Source: Apostichopus japonicus (lineage: Eukaryota; Echinodermata; Holothuroidea; Aspidochirotida; Stichopodidae). From it: DNA of 64,000 nucleotides. Below are positions 62,345 through 64,000 of the stretch, one piece after another. Made by a program: the position numbers and the translations under genes. Numbering within the stretch: position 1 is the first letter of the stretch; the number at the start of each line of letters is the position of its first letter. Under the pieces are notes generated by a model. It was not told the origin of the DNA. It saw only the letters and a program-made list of their open reading frames with translations, and made no database searches. The DNA is taken from contig NC_092565.1 in NCBI RefSeq assembly GCF_037975245.1, positions 9,470,499 to 9,534,498 on the forward strand, read 5' to 3'.

Positions 62345-64000
62345 AGACATAGTCAAGAGTATACAGCTGTGAAATATAATTACCTCAGAGACAATGAAAT
62401 TTTAATCTTGAGGAATTATTCATTATTGTGACTCATGAGATGTATCTGTACCATGACATTTTAAAATATGGAAAAAAGGGCCAAAATACAAATGGGAGGA
62501 AAAAGTGAAGAAAAAATTGTTGAATGATGGGGACTTGAGTTTAAAGTATCTTTACTATCTGCAGTTGCTGCCAAATTTGAATTTAGGCTGCTTTGATTTT
62601 TTTTTTTTTCAGGGGGGTGAGGGGGTTGTTTTTTGCCACAAAGTTTTGAATTAGAACATTATTGTATTTGGGTTTTCCATGTAAAGGAACAAATATTATT
62701 TTGATAAAATTGAAAAGAATATTAATATACTTTGTAGATTACACTGTATCCAGTGTTATACCATTTATTCATTATGCAATGAAGAAGCTTGTAAAACAAT
62801 AAGTCACAATTGCGTTTTGTTCTTTTAATTACGGTTCAGTAGTTTAATCGCTCTGTTCAATGTGGGAAAGAAAATTAAAACGTAAAAACTTGAAATATGA
62901 AATTATGTCATTTGAGCAATGATACATACAGAGCCCCCAAGGCAGGAGTAATCCATAATAGAAAATTTTGCTATAATGTTTGATTTTGTCACATGCAAAC
63001 CTGTAATGTTTGTGGCTGATTTTGTCCTTCCTGATTATATGCTGGCCAACTGTATGAATGTAACAGACTATTTTTGCAGGTTTCTTATGGTTCCTTTCAA
63101 AAGTGCTGCAGAATATCACTAGATTTGATCCAATTCCCCCTTAAGAAAAATGTTGCTCTAACATGCGGGCTCAGGTCTTTTAGCGATTAATATTCAACCT
63201 GAAACTCGACCAGCCTCTCGTGGAAAGTTTAACTTCTTAATCTTAATTATCAAAGAAGATTTCATACCTGATGTCAGAAGAAGCAACATCTTGTGCTCGA
63301 AGCTACAAGAGTGAAGTTATCCTAGCTTATAATTATTTTAAGTAAATTTACCCCCTGGCTAAGGACAAAACAAATTTGTGTGACATTGATAGAAATCGCA
63401 AAGAAAGAATGAAAATAACAGGGGCTCTTTCAAGGAGACCTCAGGCAAACTGATATCCACATAGGGCAAAGGTTGTTATTACTTTTATGCCATTAATGTG
63501 TTATGTTGACAACACATTTAAAAGTGAATACAGATGGATTGAAATTTTGTAACCATACACAAACTTTGTAAAAAGGATTGAGGCTTCTATTGCCAACTCC
63601 CTCCCCCACCCCCTCCACCCCATCCCACTCAAAACAAGGATCATGTACTTTCTTTTTGTTTCTCTAATGCTTGGTGTAATTATAATTTACACTGGAATTG
63701 AAGAGTTTGTATTTTTTTTTTAAATTTTATGTAGCAGGCTATCAGATAAAAAATTTGGACTTAAAATTATTTCATCAATTCTATAGTTGTGTTTTGGGCT
63801 TAACATTTAATTTGGCAGAGTCATTCTTTCATTGCATAGAATCACTCAAGGTGGAGTCCTGAGTAAAAAATATATAATTCTAGGATTGAGTTCCTCATAT
63901 AAATTAGGCTTAAAAGGTCTTTGCACATTTTACAGTATGATCACTTGTTACCAATTTTTGATCGGGATTAAAATGAGATGATACCATTGTCTGTGGATTA
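62345..64000. other. Probable intron or intergenic AT-rich DNA
   Basis: Only short frames and homopolymer runs (T run near 62600, G-rich GGGGGGTGAGGGGGTTG near 62613). A C-rich patch lies at about 63600-63632. No exon was seen. Confidence 0.4.

Overview
The window looks like AT-rich nuclear DNA of an animal. No bacterial-type operon, ribosome binding site or long open frame is present. Stop-free frames are short, several end at consensus GT/AG splice sites, and the DNA is full of microsatellites, minisatellites, tRNA-derived SINEs and decayed non-LTR retrotransposons. A marine invertebrate (an echinoderm is my guess) fits this repeat mix, but the sequence alone does not prove it.

Layout. 1-1.45 kb: degenerate tandem repeats, one A/C-rich open exon candidate, and on the minus strand a complete type I hammerhead ribozyme next to an (AT)n tract. 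5.4-6.7 kb: a SINE and an 8-copy minisatellite. 9.4-9.9 kb: a long compound trinucleotide repeat and a possible 5' exon. 12.3-14.4 kb: four copies of one element, two of them forming an inverted repeat. 14.9-16.1 kb: a possible exon followed by the 3' end of a broken LINE. 17.4-20.7 kb: short candidate exons on both strands. 21.6-22.4 kb: a SINE nested between inverted arms. 23.6 and 32.8 kb: two copies of a second tRNA-like family. 29.5 kb: a convincing last exon on the minus strand. 35.5 kb: a convincing last exon on the plus strand. 39.8-40.2 and 45.0-45.3 kb: further SINE copies. 42.2 kb: the C-terminal part of an RTE-like LINE. 49.1, 54.2, 55.6 and 60.3 kb: minisatellites. 62.0-62.3 kb: a promoter-like segment and the first coding exon of a plus-strand gene that runs off the window.

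No complete gene can be assembled. The candidate exons were found by eye from acceptor, open frame and donor, and they need transcript support. I did not recognise any host protein family among them. The two clear protein homologies are retrotransposon remnants (15.4-15.9 kb and 42.2-42.6 kb). I saw no canonical tRNA, rRNA or CRISPR array.

The most interesting item is the hammerhead ribozyme at 1365-1421. It has all the core nucleotides, a pairable stem II, a minimal self-complementary stem III, a GUC cleavage triplet and a 10-bp stem I. Three looser, decayed motifs of related shape occur at 6.35, 25.2 and 26.1 kb.
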